64,000 nucleotides of DNA from Pannonibacter sp. SL95 (GTDB lineage Bacteria > Pseudomonadota > Alphaproteobacteria > Rhizobiales > Stappiaceae), in contig NZ_JAPPRC010000006.1 in assembly GCF_026672425.1 (NCBI RefSeq), positions 1,302,001-1,366,000 on the forward strand. The letters run 5' to 3'. This document shows, in pieces, positions 8,356-17,234 of this stretch; the stretch's first letter is position 1, and every line of letters begins with the position of its first letter. The notes beneath the pieces were generated by a model. That model did no database searches. It worked only from the letters and a program-made list of their open reading frames with translations, and was not told the DNA's origin. The position numbers were made by a program, and so were the translations under genes.

Positions 8356-9426
8356 TCAGGACGCCAGGTCCTTCAGTTCGGTGCGGGCCCGGAGCACCAT
8401 GCCGAACAGGTCACGCGGATCATCCGGATCGGCCAGAAGATCAAGCATCTCGTAGGCTGCTACACGGCCGATCAGCGACTTGACGTAGCGCAGGGCAGAG
8501 AAGTCCTCCACCGCGAAACCAACGGAATCGAACAGCGTGATCTGCCGGTCCGAGGTCCGGCCCTCTGCCGCGCCGGTCATCACCTGCCACAGTTCGGTGA
8601 CGGGATGGGTCGGGCGCAGCTGCTGGATCTCGCCCTCGATGCGGGTCTGTGGTGTGTACTCGACGAAGATGTCCGACCGCAGCAGGATATCCCGGTGCAG
8701 CTCGGTCTTGCCGGGGCAATCACCGCCGATGGCGTTGATGTGCTGTCCTGCCGCAACCATGTTGTCCGTGAGGATCGTGGCGAACTGCTTGTCGGCCGTC
8801 GCCGTGGTGATGATGTCGACCCCCTCGACAGCGGCTTCCGGCGTGGTGCAGACCGTCACGTCCAGACCGAAGCCAGACAGGTTGCGGGCACAGCGCAGGC
8901 TTGCGGCCCGGTCGATGTCATAGAGGCGCAGCCGGTCGACGCCGAGCAGGGTCTTGAAGGCGAGCGCCTGAAACTCCGACTGGGCGCCATTGCCGATCAG
9001 GGCCATGGAGCGGGCGGTCTTCGGCGCCAGATGCCGGGCAGCGACAGCAGACATGGCAGCGGTGCGCAATGCCGTCAGCAGGGTCATCTCGGTGATCAGC
9101 ACAGGATAGCCGGTATCGACAGCTGCCATCACGCCAAAGGCAGTGACAGTCTGGCGACCAGTCTGCGTGTTCTTCGGATGGCCGTTCACGTACTTGAAGC
9201 CGTAGGAGACGTCATCCGATGTCGGCATCAGTTCGATGACGCCTTCGCGCGAGTGGGACGCGACACGCGGCGTCTTGTCGAACAGCGGCCAGCGGCGGAA
9301 GTCTTCCTCGATGATGCCGGCGAGCTCGGTCAGGAAGGTTTCAATGCCGATGGTGTTGACCAGACGCAGCATGTTTTCAACGCTGACGAAGGGCACCAGG
9401 GCGAGGGACGAGGGGGCATAGGCCAT
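8356..9426 (-). CDS. Ornithine cyclodeaminase
   Basis: 356 residues, the size of Agrobacterium-type ornithine cyclodeaminase (OCD/mu-crystallin family), which converts L-ornithine to L-proline and ammonia with bound NAD. Visible: VELMPTSDD-like substrate motif (here IELMPTSDDVSYGFKYVNGHP), the Rossmann segment ARSMALIGNGAQSEFQALAF, and AIGGDCPGKTELH with the catalytic aspartate of the family. It follows arginase with only 2 bp between stop and start, so the pair converts arginine to ornithine and then proline. Transcribed away from an Lrp-type regulator. Confidence 0.92.
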   Translation of the reverse strand: MAYAPSSLALVPFVSVENMLRLVNTIGIETFLTELAGIIEEDFRRWPLFDKTPRVASHSREGVIELMPTSDDVSYGFKYVNGHPKNTQTGRQTVTAFGVMAAVDTGYPVLITEMTLLTALRTAAMSAVAARHLAPKTARSMALIGNGAQSEFQALAFKTLLGVDRLRLYDIDRAASLRCARNLSGFGLDVTVCTTPEAAVEGVDIITTATADKQFATILTDNMVAAGQHINAIGGDCPGKTELHRDILLRSDIFVEYTPQTRIEGEIQQLRPTHPVTELWQVMTGAAEGRTSDRQITLFDSVGFAVEDFSALRYVKSLIGRVAAYEMLDLLADPDDPRDLFGMVLRARTELKDLAS

Positions 9427-9428
9427 GA

Positions 9429-10370
9429 TCAGAAACTCCGGGTCGGACGGTCCATGATGCGCCGGCCGAACAGGCTGGCGGTCAGGTCGACCATCAGCCG
9501 CGCAGTGCGGCCCCGGTCGTCCAGGAAGGGATTGAGTTCAACGAGATCGAGCGAGGTGACGAGGCCGCTGTCATGCAGCATCTCCATCACCAGATGCGCC
9601 TCGCGGAAGGTGACGCCGCCGGGCACTGTCGTCCCCACGGCCGGCGCGATATCCGGGTCGATGAAATCGACGTCGAGGCTGACATGCAGCAAGCCGTTTG
9701 CAGCAGCGCAACGCTCCAGGAACGGCCCGAGCAGCCGGGCGATGCCGGTCTCGTCGATGGCCCGCATGTCATGCGCCGTCACGCCGAGTTCCTTGATCAT
9801 GCGCCGTTCCGGCGGATCGACCGACCTGAGGCCGAGAAGGCAAAGGTTGGCCGGATCCAGCGTGTGCTTCAGCGGCCCGCCCATCAGGACGTCGAAGCCC
9901 GGCAACCCGCAGGCAAAGGCGAGCGGGGTGCCATGCAGATTGCCGCTGACGGTGCTTTCGAAGGTGTTGAAGTCCGAGTGCGCATCGAGCCACAGCACGA
10001 ACAGCGGGCGCCCGAGTCTCGCGGCTGCGGCAGCGTGGCCAGCGAGCGTGCCGAGCGCAAGCGCATGATCGCCGCCCATGTAGATCGGCAGCTGCGGACC
10101 CATGGCCAGCTCTTCTGCCTGGCGGGCAAGGCTGCGCGTCCAGCCGGCCACCTTGCGCAGATGCTTCAGCTTTGGATCGTCATCGGGAACATCGAGCGCT
10201 GCATCCGGTGCGGCATCGCCAAGATCGGTGACCATGAGGCCAAGCGCCTCCAGCTCGTCAACGAGACCCGCCGTGCGATAGGCGGCGGGGCCCATCACGC
10301 AGCCCCGTCGTCCGGTGCCTTCCTCGATCGGTGCACCCAGCAGGGCGATTGAATGCAAGGGATCCTCCAT
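9429..10370 (-). CDS. rocF: Arginase
   Basis: 313 residues from the ATG at 10370 (an in-frame TTG at 10379 is the alternative). Ureohydrolase fold with the di-manganese ligands: GGDHALALG, DAHSDFN and SLDVDFIDPDIAPAVGT. Hydrolyses L-arginine to ornithine and urea. It forms a tight operon with ornithine cyclodeaminase and is divergent from an Lrp/AsnC regulator, the arrangement of the arginine-catabolic operon in agrobacteria and rhizobia. Related agmatinases share the motifs; the coupled OCD gene favours arginase. Confidence 0.92.
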   Translation of the reverse strand: MEDPLHSIALLGAPIEEGTGRRGCVMGPAAYRTAGLVDELEALGLMVTDLGDAAPDAALDVPDDDPKLKHLRKVAGWTRSLARQAEELAMGPQLPIYMGGDHALALGTLAGHAAAAARLGRPLFVLWLDAHSDFNTFESTVSGNLHGTPLAFACGLPGFDVLMGGPLKHTLDPANLCLLGLRSVDPPERRMIKELGVTAHDMRAIDETGIARLLGPFLERCAAANGLLHVSLDVDFIDPDIAPAVGTTVPGGVTFREAHLVMEMLHDSGLVTSLDLVELNPFLDDRGRTARLMVDLTASLFGRRIMDRPTRSF

Positions 10371-10441
10371 CCGCAGCAACTGACATTTCCAACCAGCATG
10401 GCTGACGGAAGCGGCGGAAAGAACTTGGAGAAGCGCCCAAA

Positions 10442-10930
10442 ATGCGCGTATCTTTGCGCAGATTGAAAAGTACCTTCGAGCAAAATGGACAAGTCATGCT
10501 GGATGAGACAGACCGGGCACTGATCGCGGCCCTGCGCCAGGATGGCCGCCGGTCGATTTCCGATCTGGCGCTGGATCTGGACCTGTCCCGCGCCACCATT
10601 CGCAGCCGGCTGGACCGGTTGATTGCCAGTGGAGAGATCCAGGGCTTCACGGCCGTCCTGCGCAACGAGGCGCAGGACCTGCCGATCCGCGCGGTCATGC
10701 TGCTCGCTATCGAGGGAAAACGCACGGACAGCGTCATTCGCCGCATCACGGGCATGCCCGAGGCGCGCACGATCCATTCGACCAACGGGCGATGGGATCT
10801 GGTGATCGAACTGGCGACCGGTGATCTTGCGAGCTTTGATGCCGCGCTCAACCGCATCCGCATGATCGAGGGCGTCGCGGCGACGGAAACCAGCCTGATG
10901 CTGGCGACGCTTAAGGCGCGGCCACGTTGA
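10442..10930 (+). CDS. Lrp/AsnC-family regulator of the arginase operon
   Basis: 162 residues from the ATG at 10442 (TTGGAG about 11 bp upstream); an internal ATG at 10496 would give the usual AsnC-type start MLDETDRALIAALRQ and is equally possible. N-terminal helix-turn-helix DGRRSISDLALDLDLSRATIRSRL, then the RAM-type ligand-binding domain ending AATETSLMLATLKARPR. Divergent from arginase across 71 bp, so it most probably activates the operon in response to arginine or ornithine. No clear dyad was found in the spacer. Confidence 0.88.
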   Translation: MRVSLRRLKSTFEQNGQVMLDETDRALIAALRQDGRRSISDLALDLDLSRATIRSRLDRLIASGEIQGFTAVLRNEAQDLPIRAVMLLAIEGKRTDSVIRRITGMPEARTIHSTNGRWDLVIELATGDLASFDAALNRIRMIEGVAATETSLMLATLKARPR

Positions 10931-10944
10931 TCACGGGGAGCTTT

Positions 10945-12006
10945 TCACGGGGCTGGGAAACGCGCGCGCAGGGAACGGCCCTTGGGGCTGTCCCACAAGG
11001 CGATGAGACCATCGCGCAGCGCGGCCTGAGCCGGGTCGGTCAAGGCCGCGGACACAATGGAGCGCCTGAGCCTTGAGGCGCGCACGCCTTCGTTGGCGAC
11101 ATAGTCGACCATATCCGGATTGGCCTTGTAACGTGCCTCGCTCATGGTCTTGCCGAACTTGTCGAGGATTTCGTTGCGCGCATTGGTGCGCGGAACTGCC
11201 TTGTGATGCAGGGCCACCACCTGCCAGTCGCGATTGAACACAGGCGAGCCGGAGCTGCCACGCTCCGTGTCACCCGAGTACCAGCAGAACCTGTCCTCCA
11301 GCGAGGCGTTGTCGACGATGAGAAAGTAGCTGTTGTGGAGGGCAATCGTCTTCGGCCGGCCTTGCGGGTGCTGCACGATGGCAACCGGGTGGCCTTCAAG
11401 GATCTTGCCTTCCTCGTGCAGCGGGTGCCAGCCGAAGCTGTCGAGGGAAACGCCCAGATCGCTTTGCGCCGACAGGGCGACCAGGGTGAAGTCATGCTCG
11501 GAATCCGTCAGCCAGAAGCGCGGCGGGTCGAGGGTAAAGTCGGCAGGGACGCTCGGGGCGCCGAATTTCTGCTCCTCATGGCCAAAGGTGACCACGGTCG
11601 CGCCGGCCAGCGTCGGGGCTGGCAGGACATGGTGGTTGGTCAGGAGCAGGCCATTGCCGACCAGAAACCCGGTGCCGAACAGGCCGGTGCCCTGGATCTC
11701 GATCCTTGCCACCGAGCGGGCCGCCAGCAGACCGGCCTCGAGAAACTCGATGGACAACAGGTCACTGGTCCCGATCAGCGCCTCCTGTCCCGTCGTGAGG
11801 TCAGCCCTGGCGGATGCGCGTTCCGGCAGGATGGCACGGCTGGTTGCCTCGACATAGCGGCTGATCCGCTCAAAGGTCTCCGTCGGCGGAATGAGACCGC
11901 GCCTGGCAAAGGTCTTTGACTTCTTCAGATCCGGCAACCGTTCGCGCACCCGGCGCGCCGCAGCAGCCATGAGGTCATCGCCCAGCTGTTCCAGCGAAAT
12001 ACCCAT
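10945..12006 (-). CDS. Trypsin-like (chymotrypsin-fold) serine protease with helical flanking regions
   Basis: 353 residues from the ATG at 12006, which has GGGAGGAA correctly spaced; the frame is open to 12045. Protease domain at about 95-270: TNHHVL with His126, HDFTLVAL with Asp172, and RGSSGSPVF with Ser252 form the catalytic triad, as in V8/Glu-endopeptidase-like members. There is no signal peptide, so it acts in the cytoplasm unless exported otherwise. An N-terminal 90-residue helical, charged segment and an 80-residue C-terminal tail (SAALTDPAQAALRDGLIALWD) look like regulatory or partner-binding modules. It is divergent from an SGNH hydrolase gene across 167 bp. Confidence 0.85.
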   Translation of the reverse strand: MGISLEQLGDDLMAAAARRVRERLPDLKKSKTFARRGLIPPTETFERISRYVEATSRAILPERASARADLTTGQEALIGTSDLLSIEFLEAGLLAARSVARIEIQGTGLFGTGFLVGNGLLLTNHHVLPAPTLAGATVVTFGHEEQKFGAPSVPADFTLDPPRFWLTDSEHDFTLVALSAQSDLGVSLDSFGWHPLHEEGKILEGHPVAIVQHPQGRPKTIALHNSYFLIVDNASLEDRFCWYSGDTERGSSGSPVFNRDWQVVALHHKAVPRTNARNEILDKFGKTMSEARYKANPDMVDYVANEGVRASRLRRSIVSAALTDPAQAALRDGLIALWDSPKGRSLRARFPAP

Positions 12007-12173
12007 GATTCCTCCCGCAAACCCCTGTCGATGCATGTTGCGCATCCTGCAATTCAGAGTTTAGGATGTTCCCTTGCGGCAGGCCAGAGCCTGAAGAGAC
12101 TGCGATCGTCATTTTTGGGAGGGGCCGGGGCCGCTGCCGGCAGGTGCAGGCATCGGTTTCGGGGAGGAAACGC

Positions 12174-13205
12174 ATGGCAAAGAAGATCAGCTATCCGGAC
12201 TATCTGGCCCTCTTGAGCGACCCGGCCACCACCGACGAGCAGATCCTCGCCGTATCAGTGGTGCGCAAGGGACGCAGCGGGTTCGACTTCGAGTTGCGGC
12301 CCGACCCGAAGAAGGTCGCCATGACGCCGGATCTCGAGGAACTCGAGAACGCGCTCCAGATCGGCAACAACGTCTCGCGCTGGCGCCGTCAGGTCACCTT
12401 CCGCAACCGCCTTAACTCTGGCGAGAAGCTGCCCGTGCTGGTGGAGGAGGGCGACAGCTGGCACCAGTTCCCGCTGTTGATCAAGGATGTCATCGACCAG
12501 CTCGGAAAGGACTACCTGATCTACTCTGTCGGTGCCGCCGGAGACACGGCACAGAACATGGTCTATGGCCCGACCGGTGACTATGGCAACGAGTATCTCG
12601 CCGCGCTCTGGGCGCAGCGAAAGCACGCCAAGGGCTTCCTGTTTTCCGCTGCCGGCAACGACATCATCGGCGAAGACCCGGAGACCGGTGTGGCCGTCCT
12701 GCATGACATGCTGAAGAACTTCAACGGCAATGTTTCGGACGTCGCTGGTCACATCAACATGTCCGTACTGGCCCAGAAGATCGCCTATCTCGACGAGGCC
12801 TACCGGCATGTCATCGGCAACATCCGGCAGTACAAGGAGTTCGCCAAGCTGCCGATCTTCATTCACGGCTATGACTATGCCTTTCCCTATCCGGATGGCC
12901 CGGATGATCCGCGCAAGCCCAAGCACGCCAAGAAGAACGAATGGCTTGGCGAACCGCTGGACGCACGCAAGATCAAGGATCGCGACCTGCGCCGGAACAT
13001 CATCAAGTTCCTGGTCGATGCGCTCTACGACATGCTCGGCGATATCGCTGGTGATTCGAAGCAGACCAACATCTGGCTGGTCGACTGCCGCGGTGCCATG
13101 CCGGACGTCTCCGACTGGATCGACGAGATCCACGGCACCAACGACGGCTTCGCCAAGGTGACCGCCCGCTTCCGCAAGGTGCTGAAGAAGGCCGGTGTCA
13201 GCTGA
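12174..13205 (+). CDS. SGNH/GDSL-type hydrolase with an unknown N-terminal module
   Basis: 343 residues from the ATG at 12174 (GGGGAGGAAACGC in front); the frame is open upstream but without coding character. I assign the SGNH fold by motif: EEGDSWHQFP with the nucleophile Ser95 (block I), glycines at 120-123 (block II), SAAGNDIIG with Asn162 (block III), and WIDEIHGTN with Asp317 and His320 (block V). The first 80 residues (YPDYLALLSDPATTDEQIL onwards) form a separate module with no family I know. No signal peptide. Divergent from a trypsin-like protease; the pair may be one system. Substrate unknown. Confidence 0.7.
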   Translation: MAKKISYPDYLALLSDPATTDEQILAVSVVRKGRSGFDFELRPDPKKVAMTPDLEELENALQIGNNVSRWRRQVTFRNRLNSGEKLPVLVEEGDSWHQFPLLIKDVIDQLGKDYLIYSVGAAGDTAQNMVYGPTGDYGNEYLAALWAQRKHAKGFLFSAAGNDIIGEDPETGVAVLHDMLKNFNGNVSDVAGHINMSVLAQKIAYLDEAYRHVIGNIRQYKEFAKLPIFIHGYDYAFPYPDGPDDPRKPKHAKKNEWLGEPLDARKIKDRDLRRNIIKFLVDALYDMLGDIAGDSKQTNIWLVDCRGAMPDVSDWIDEIHGTNDGFAKVTARFRKVLKKAGVS

Positions 13206-13344
13206 TTTGATGTCTCCGGGTTCGTGGGCTGAGGAGAGAAATCCGGATCCGCAGTGATCCCAAGGGGTTGCAAGGCCGTAAGTCAAATGCCAGATCAAAT
13301 GGCGTTTCTTACTCAGCCCGCTCACGGGCCAAAGTGGCTGGTTT

Positions 13345-14439
13345 ATGGACTCCCTCTCGCAGTTTGTTCTCGGCGCCGCCGTTTCCGGCCTCGTCATTGG
13401 TCCGAAGGTTGGTGCGCGCAAGGCGGCGTTGATTGGCGGTGTGCTCGGTACGTTGCCGGATCTCGACGTCCTCATCCCCTTTGCCGATCCGGTGGACAGT
13501 TTCGTCTATCACCGCGGCTGGACCCATTCGCTGTTTGTCCATGCGCTGGCCGCTCCGTTGCTGGGCGAAGGGCTGGTGCGGCTGTTCAAGGGGCTGCGCG
13601 AGGCACGGCTCCTGGCCATGCTGACAGTGTTCCTGTGCCTGTCGACACATGCCTTGCTGGACGCCATGACGATCTACGGCACGCGTCTGTTCTGGCCGCT
13701 CTTCCCCGATCCGGTCGGCGTCGGCTCGGTGTTCATCGCCGATCCGCTCTACACGCTGCCGCTTCTGGCCGTCACCGTGTGGGCACTCGTCCGCTCCGGC
13801 TGGAGCCGGGCGCTTGGCCGGGGCGTCGCGGTGGCCCTGGTGCTCAGCACGGCCTATCTCGGCTGGGGTGTCGTCATCCAGTCGCAGATGGAGGCGCGGG
13901 CACGTGAAGTCTTTGCCGCGAAGGGGATCGAGCCTGAGCAAGTGCTTTCGATTGCCGGTCCCTTCAACACGGTGATGTGGAAGGTCATCGCCCTGGAGGA
14001 CGCGGCCTATCACAACGTTTACCTGTCGCTGCTCGACGGCCCGGACCCGGTGCCGGTCTACACGCATCCCCGCCGTCCGGACCTTGCGGCCTGCGTTGCC
14101 GGCAGCGATGCCTATGCCAAGCTCGCCTGGTTCAGCCGCGGCTTCCTGAAAGCCGAAGAGCGTGACGGGCGTCTGGTCGTCTCGGACCTGCGCATGGGCA
14201 TGACCCCGGACTATGTGTTCCAGTTTGCCCTGGCTGACCTCCGCGACGGCGCGGCAGCCGGCATCCCGGCCGAGCGTGATCTCAGCCACCGGCGCATGGG
14301 CGATGGTGACGGCGGCTGGCTCTGGGCCCGCATCACCGGCCGCCCGGCAGACCGGCTGGCCGAGATGACCGGGGCGCCGCTGCCGTCGGCGGGACCGCTG
14401 CAGTGCAAGGCCACCCCCGCTGCGGGCACCACGGGCTGA
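13345..14439 (+). CDS. YdjM/DUF457-type inner-membrane metal-dependent hydrolase
   Basis: 364 residues. N-terminal half has the pattern of the YdjM-like membrane-bound metal-dependent hydrolases: MDSLSQFVLGAAVSG, GVLGTLPDLD, YHRGWTHSLFVH and LSTHALLDAMT supply conserved His/Asp residues in or near membrane helices. About four or five hydrophobic helices end near residue 180; the C-terminal 180 residues are soluble and probably periplasmic or cytosolic. The best known members are SOS-regulated proteins of unclear reaction. No LexA box was noticed upstream. 139 bp of apparently empty spacer separate it from the SGNH gene. Confidence 0.8.
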   Translation: MDSLSQFVLGAAVSGLVIGPKVGARKAALIGGVLGTLPDLDVLIPFADPVDSFVYHRGWTHSLFVHALAAPLLGEGLVRLFKGLREARLLAMLTVFLCLSTHALLDAMTIYGTRLFWPLFPDPVGVGSVFIADPLYTLPLLAVTVWALVRSGWSRALGRGVAVALVLSTAYLGWGVVIQSQMEARAREVFAAKGIEPEQVLSIAGPFNTVMWKVIALEDAAYHNVYLSLLDGPDPVPVYTHPRRPDLAACVAGSDAYAKLAWFSRGFLKAEERDGRLVVSDLRMGMTPDYVFQFALADLRDGAAAGIPAERDLSHRRMGDGDGGWLWARITGRPADRLAEMTGAPLPSAGPLQCKATPAAGTTG

Positions 14440-14454
14440 CGCTTTGCGTCGGAT

Positions 14455-14482
14455 AAAACCGGGCAGCCACAGGGCTGCCCGG
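14455..14482 (-). terminator. Terminator of trpE(G)
   Basis: Read leftward: CCGGGCAGCC, 4-nt loop, GGCTGCCCGG, then TTTTAT. A perfect 10-bp stem with a T tail, 9 bp after the trpE(G) stop. Confidence 0.85.
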
Positions 14483-14490
14483 CTCAGGCA

Positions 14491-16659
14491 TCAGGCCTTG
14501 CGCGTCTTCACCAGCCGCGTGACCACATTCTCGATGATCTTGTGCCCGCCATCCTGATCGAGCGACATGATGCTCTCTGGATGGAACTGCACGGCGGCGA
14601 TCGGCTCCAGCTCGTGCTCGATGGCCATGATGACGCCATCCTCGGTTTCCGCCGTGATGCGGAACTCCTTCGGTAGCTTGTCCTTCTTCGCATAGAGCGA
14701 GTGGTAGCGGCCGACGATCACCGGCGACTTCAGGCCCGCGAACAGCAGCGAGTTGCCGAGGATCGAGATTGGCGACGGCTTGCCGTGCATCGGCACGTCG
14801 AGCTGGCCCAGTTCACAGCCAAGTCCTTCCGCGAGGGCCTGCAGCCCGAGGCAGACGCCGAAGATCGGCAGCGCCCGCGCCCGTGCCCGGCCGATGGTGG
14901 CCGCGCAATCGAAGTCCTTCGGGCTACCCGGTCCCGGCGACAGCACGACCAGATCCGGATTGACGTCGTGGAAGACGTGGTCGGCCACCGGTGTGCGGTA
15001 GGTGACGACATCGGCCCCGGTCTGGCGGAAGTAGTTGGCCAGCGTGTGGACGAAACTGTCCTCGTGGTCGACGAGCAGGATCTTCAGGCCCTTGCCGGGC
15101 TTTGCGGCCTTCACCGTCTCGGCCGCCTTGACGGCAAGGCCGGCCTCGCGGACGGCCGCGCGCATGGCTTCGGCCTTCAGCTCGGTCTCGGCCTCTTCCT
15201 CTTCCGGCACGCTGTCATAAAGCAGCGTCGCGCCGGCGCGGATCTGGGCGACACCATCCTTGATGCGCACGGTGCGCAGCGTCAGGCCGGTGTTCATGTC
15301 GCCGTTGAACAGGACTGCGCCGATGGCCCCGCCATACCAGGCGCGCGGGCTCTTCTCGTTGGCCTCGATGAACTCCATCGCCCACCGCTTCGGCGCGCCG
15401 GTCACGGTGACGGCCCAGGCATGCGACAGGAAGGCGTCGAGCGCATCCATGTCCTCGCGCAGGATGCCCTCGATGTGGTCAACGGTGTGGATGAGGCGGG
15501 AGTACATCTCGATCTGGCGGCGGCCGATCACCTTGACCGAGCCGGGCACGCAGACGCGGCTCTTGTCATTGCGGTCTACGTCCGAGCACATGGTCAGCTC
15601 GGCCTCGTCCTTGGCCGAATTCAGGAGCTTGCGGATCTGCGCCTCGTCCTCGATGGCGTTCTTGCCGCGCCGGATGGTGCCGGAGATGGGGCAGGTCTCG
15701 ACGCGCCGGCCCCCCGTGACGCGGACATACATTTCCGGTGATGCGCCAACGAGATATTCCCGGTTGCCGAGATTGAAGAAGAAGGAATAGGGCGACGGAT
15801 TGATCTGCTGCAGCCGGCGCGAGACCGCCGACGGCGGATTTGCGCAGGGCTCGTAGAAGGTCTGGCCCGGTACCGTCTCGAAGAGGTCGCCGCGCTTGAA
15901 GTACTCCTTCGCCCGGTCGACGATCTTGGCATACTCGCCCGGCTCATGGTCGCCGCGGCCCGGATCCTCGTTGGCCGGCTGGTAATGCTGCTTCTCGCCG
16001 TCGCGCGGCAGGCCGCGGGTCATCTGGCCGTCGACCTCGAAGTCATACTCCAGCACATAGGCGCGCTTGGCGTGATGGTCGACGATCAGGATCTCGTCGG
16101 GCAGGAACAGCACCACGTCGCGCTGGTCGTCCGGCCGCTTCAGCTTCAGCTCGATCGGCTCGAACTGGAAGGCAAGATCGTAGCCGAAGGCGCCGTAAAG
16201 GCCGAGCTGGTCATCGTCGCAGGCAAACAGCTCCTTCAGCGCCCGCACGACCGAGAAGGTGGAGGGCTGGCGCGAGCGGTCTTCCTCGCGGAACGGCCCG
16301 TCCGGGGTCTTGACGACGAGATCGATGCGGCCGTCGCTTTCCGTGAGAGAGGCGACATCCGCGTGCGCCCTGAGCACGCGGGTGACTATCGGCATCAGGA
16401 TGCGGCCGCGCGCGTTGAGCGCCCGGATCGAGATCGACCTGTCGGCAGCTTCCAGCACCAGCGGCGGATTGACGAGCGCCATGTCCCAGCGCGTGTAGCG
16501 GCCCGGATATTCATAGGAGGAGGAGAGAACGGCGCCGCGCTCGGCGTCGAGCCGGTCGATCCAGTCGGAGGTGCCGGAAGCATAGTCGGAGGGACGGGAG
16601 CTGCGGGTGATGGTCACCCCGCCTGCGGTCTTGAAGATCTGCTGAGCCGATGCCGGCAT
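14491..16659 (-). CDS. trpEG: Anthranilate synthase, fused TrpE-TrpG
   Basis: 722 residues. The start is the ATG at 16659 with GGAGGAA 7 bp upstream; the frame is open to 16770, but that part overlaps the attenuator. Residues 1 to about 510 are the chorismate-binding TrpE part ([19 protein letters not shown] and the [16 protein letters not shown] segment); residues from about 530 are the TrpG glutamine amidotransferase (VLSPGPGSP, catalytic cysteine in GVCLGLQ, and FHPESI). It makes anthranilate from chorismate and glutamine, the first step of tryptophan synthesis. The fusion is typical of Rhizobiales. Control by the trpL attenuator upstream. Next to an anthranilate-degradation operon, read in the opposite direction. 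Confidence 0.96.
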   Translation of the reverse strand: MPASAQQIFKTAGGVTITRSSRPSDYASGTSDWIDRLDAERGAVLSSSYEYPGRYTRWDMALVNPPLVLEAADRSISIRALNARGRILMPIVTRVLRAHADVASLTESDGRIDLVVKTPDGPFREEDRSRQPSTFSVVRALKELFACDDDQLGLYGAFGYDLAFQFEPIELKLKRPDDQRDVVLFLPDEILIVDHHAKRAYVLEYDFEVDGQMTRGLPRDGEKQHYQPANEDPGRGDHEPGEYAKIVDRAKEYFKRGDLFETVPGQTFYEPCANPPSAVSRRLQQINPSPYSFFFNLGNREYLVGASPEMYVRVTGGRRVETCPISGTIRRGKNAIEDEAQIRKLLNSAKDEAELTMCSDVDRNDKSRVCVPGSVKVIGRRQIEMYSRLIHTVDHIEGILREDMDALDAFLSHAWAVTVTGAPKRWAMEFIEANEKSPRAWYGGAIGAVLFNGDMNTGLTLRTVRIKDGVAQIRAGATLLYDSVPEEEEAETELKAEAMRAAVREAGLAVKAAETVKAAKPGKGLKILLVDHEDSFVHTLANYFRQTGADVVTYRTPVADHVFHDVNPDLVVLSPGPGSPKDFDCAATIGRARARALPIFGVCLGLQALAEGLGCELGQLDVPMHGKPSPISILGNSLLFAGLKSPVIVGRYHSLYAKKDKLPKEFRITAETEDGVIMAIEHELEPIAAVQFHPESIMSLDQDGGHKIIENVVTRLVKTRKA

Positions 16660-16719
16660 TCCGGTTTCCTCCACGTTGGGCCGCCGCTCCAGGCCTTGAA
16701 CCTGCCCCCAGACAGACCG

Positions 16720-16752
16720 AAGGCCGCCTGCGGGTCTTGCCGCGGCGGCCTT
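16720..16752 (-). terminator. Attenuator terminator hairpin of trpE(G)
   Basis: In the leftward transcript AAGGCCGCC pairs with GGCGGCCTT (9 bp), and the loop adds an inner GCGG/CCGC stem. The following CGGTCTGTCT is only moderately T-rich, as in other rhizobial attenuators. It lies between trpL and trpE(G). Confidence 0.75.
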
Positions 16753-16826
16753 TGGGTCAACTTCGATCACGTCAGGACATGAGAAATCGCAAGGCCGCTC
16801 TTATGCGTCCCGCCACCACCAGCCCT
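16744..16826 (-). promoter_or_regulatory. trp transcription attenuator (competing pairing segments)
   Basis: The leader transcript has four pairing segments. Segment 1 lies inside trpL (CAAGG near 16826) and can pair with CCTTG of segment 2. Segment 2 is GCGGCCTT (16798 to 16791), just after the trpL stop. Segment 3 is AAGGCCGC(C) (16752 to 16744). Segment 4 completes the terminator at 16728 to 16720. Pairing 2:3 (8 bp) excludes the terminator 3:4. A ribosome stalled at the Trp codons frees segment 2 and allows read-through, the classical trp mechanism. Confidence 0.8.
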
Positions 16827-16836
16827 TGAGGATCAT
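16801..16836 (-). CDS. trpL: trp operon leader peptide
   Basis: An 11-codon frame reading MILKGWWWRDA, with three Trp codons in a row, ending 141 bp before trpE(G). Size, tandem Trp codons and placement before competing hairpins identify it as the leader peptide that senses charged tRNA-Trp. In Sinorhizobium meliloti the equivalent leader has WWW as well, and both its RNA and its peptide have been reported to act in trans. No good purine-rich ribosome site is seen directly upstream, so initiation may be weak or near-leaderless. Confidence 0.85.
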   Translation of the reverse strand: MILKGWWWRDA

Positions 16837-16954
16837 CTGCGTGTTCATGCCCGTTTGCGTAGCGCAGCCACGAGCGGCAGGCAACCGGGGAAGGGGGGCA
16901 AAAAATCCTCCCCGCAGCACTTCCCGCGCCCCTGTTGCAAAATAGACCAGTCGC

Positions 16955-16966
16955 TTCAAGCTTGAA
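16955..16966. promoter_or_regulatory. Distal TTCAAGCTTGAA palindrome
   Basis: A perfect 12-bp palindrome, followed by TTATTT. The same core recurs at 17161-17178, about 206 bp downstream. It lies in the 398-bp spacer between trpL and the aminobenzoyl-CoA operon; the rest of that spacer shows no gene. Likely a second site for the MarR regulator encoded in the operon; inferred. Confidence 0.55.
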
Positions 16967-17160
16967 TTATTTGCGGTTTAGGCAAGGGGACCCGTTCTGG
17001 CAGCGCTGGTCGGGGCCGCGCCGCCGGCATGCGCGCCCGCTCTGGGGGATGATCGAATAAGACCGCCGAAGAACCCTGCCTTCAGCGGGCTGATGCCAAG
17101 GTCCGCTGAGACCTGATCGCCCTCCCAGAGCCGCACCTGCGCCGAGTTGTCACAATCCGA

Positions 17161-17178
17161 TATTTCAAGCTTGAAATA
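17161..17178. promoter_or_regulatory. Main operator of the aminobenzoyl-CoA operon (MarR-type)
   Basis: TATTTCAAGCTTGAAATA is a perfect 18-bp palindrome ending 56 bp before the start of the first operon gene. A possible -35 (TTGTCA) lies just upstream, so a bound dimer would cover the promoter. MarR regulators of aromatic-CoA operons bind such sites and are released by the CoA thioester; that the MarR at 20266 is the ligand-responsive partner is inferred. Confidence 0.65.
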
Positions 17179-17234
17179 ATTTCCGGCTGGTGGCAGGCTC
17201 TTACTCAACAAGGCAAACGGAAGGGACTGCGGCA

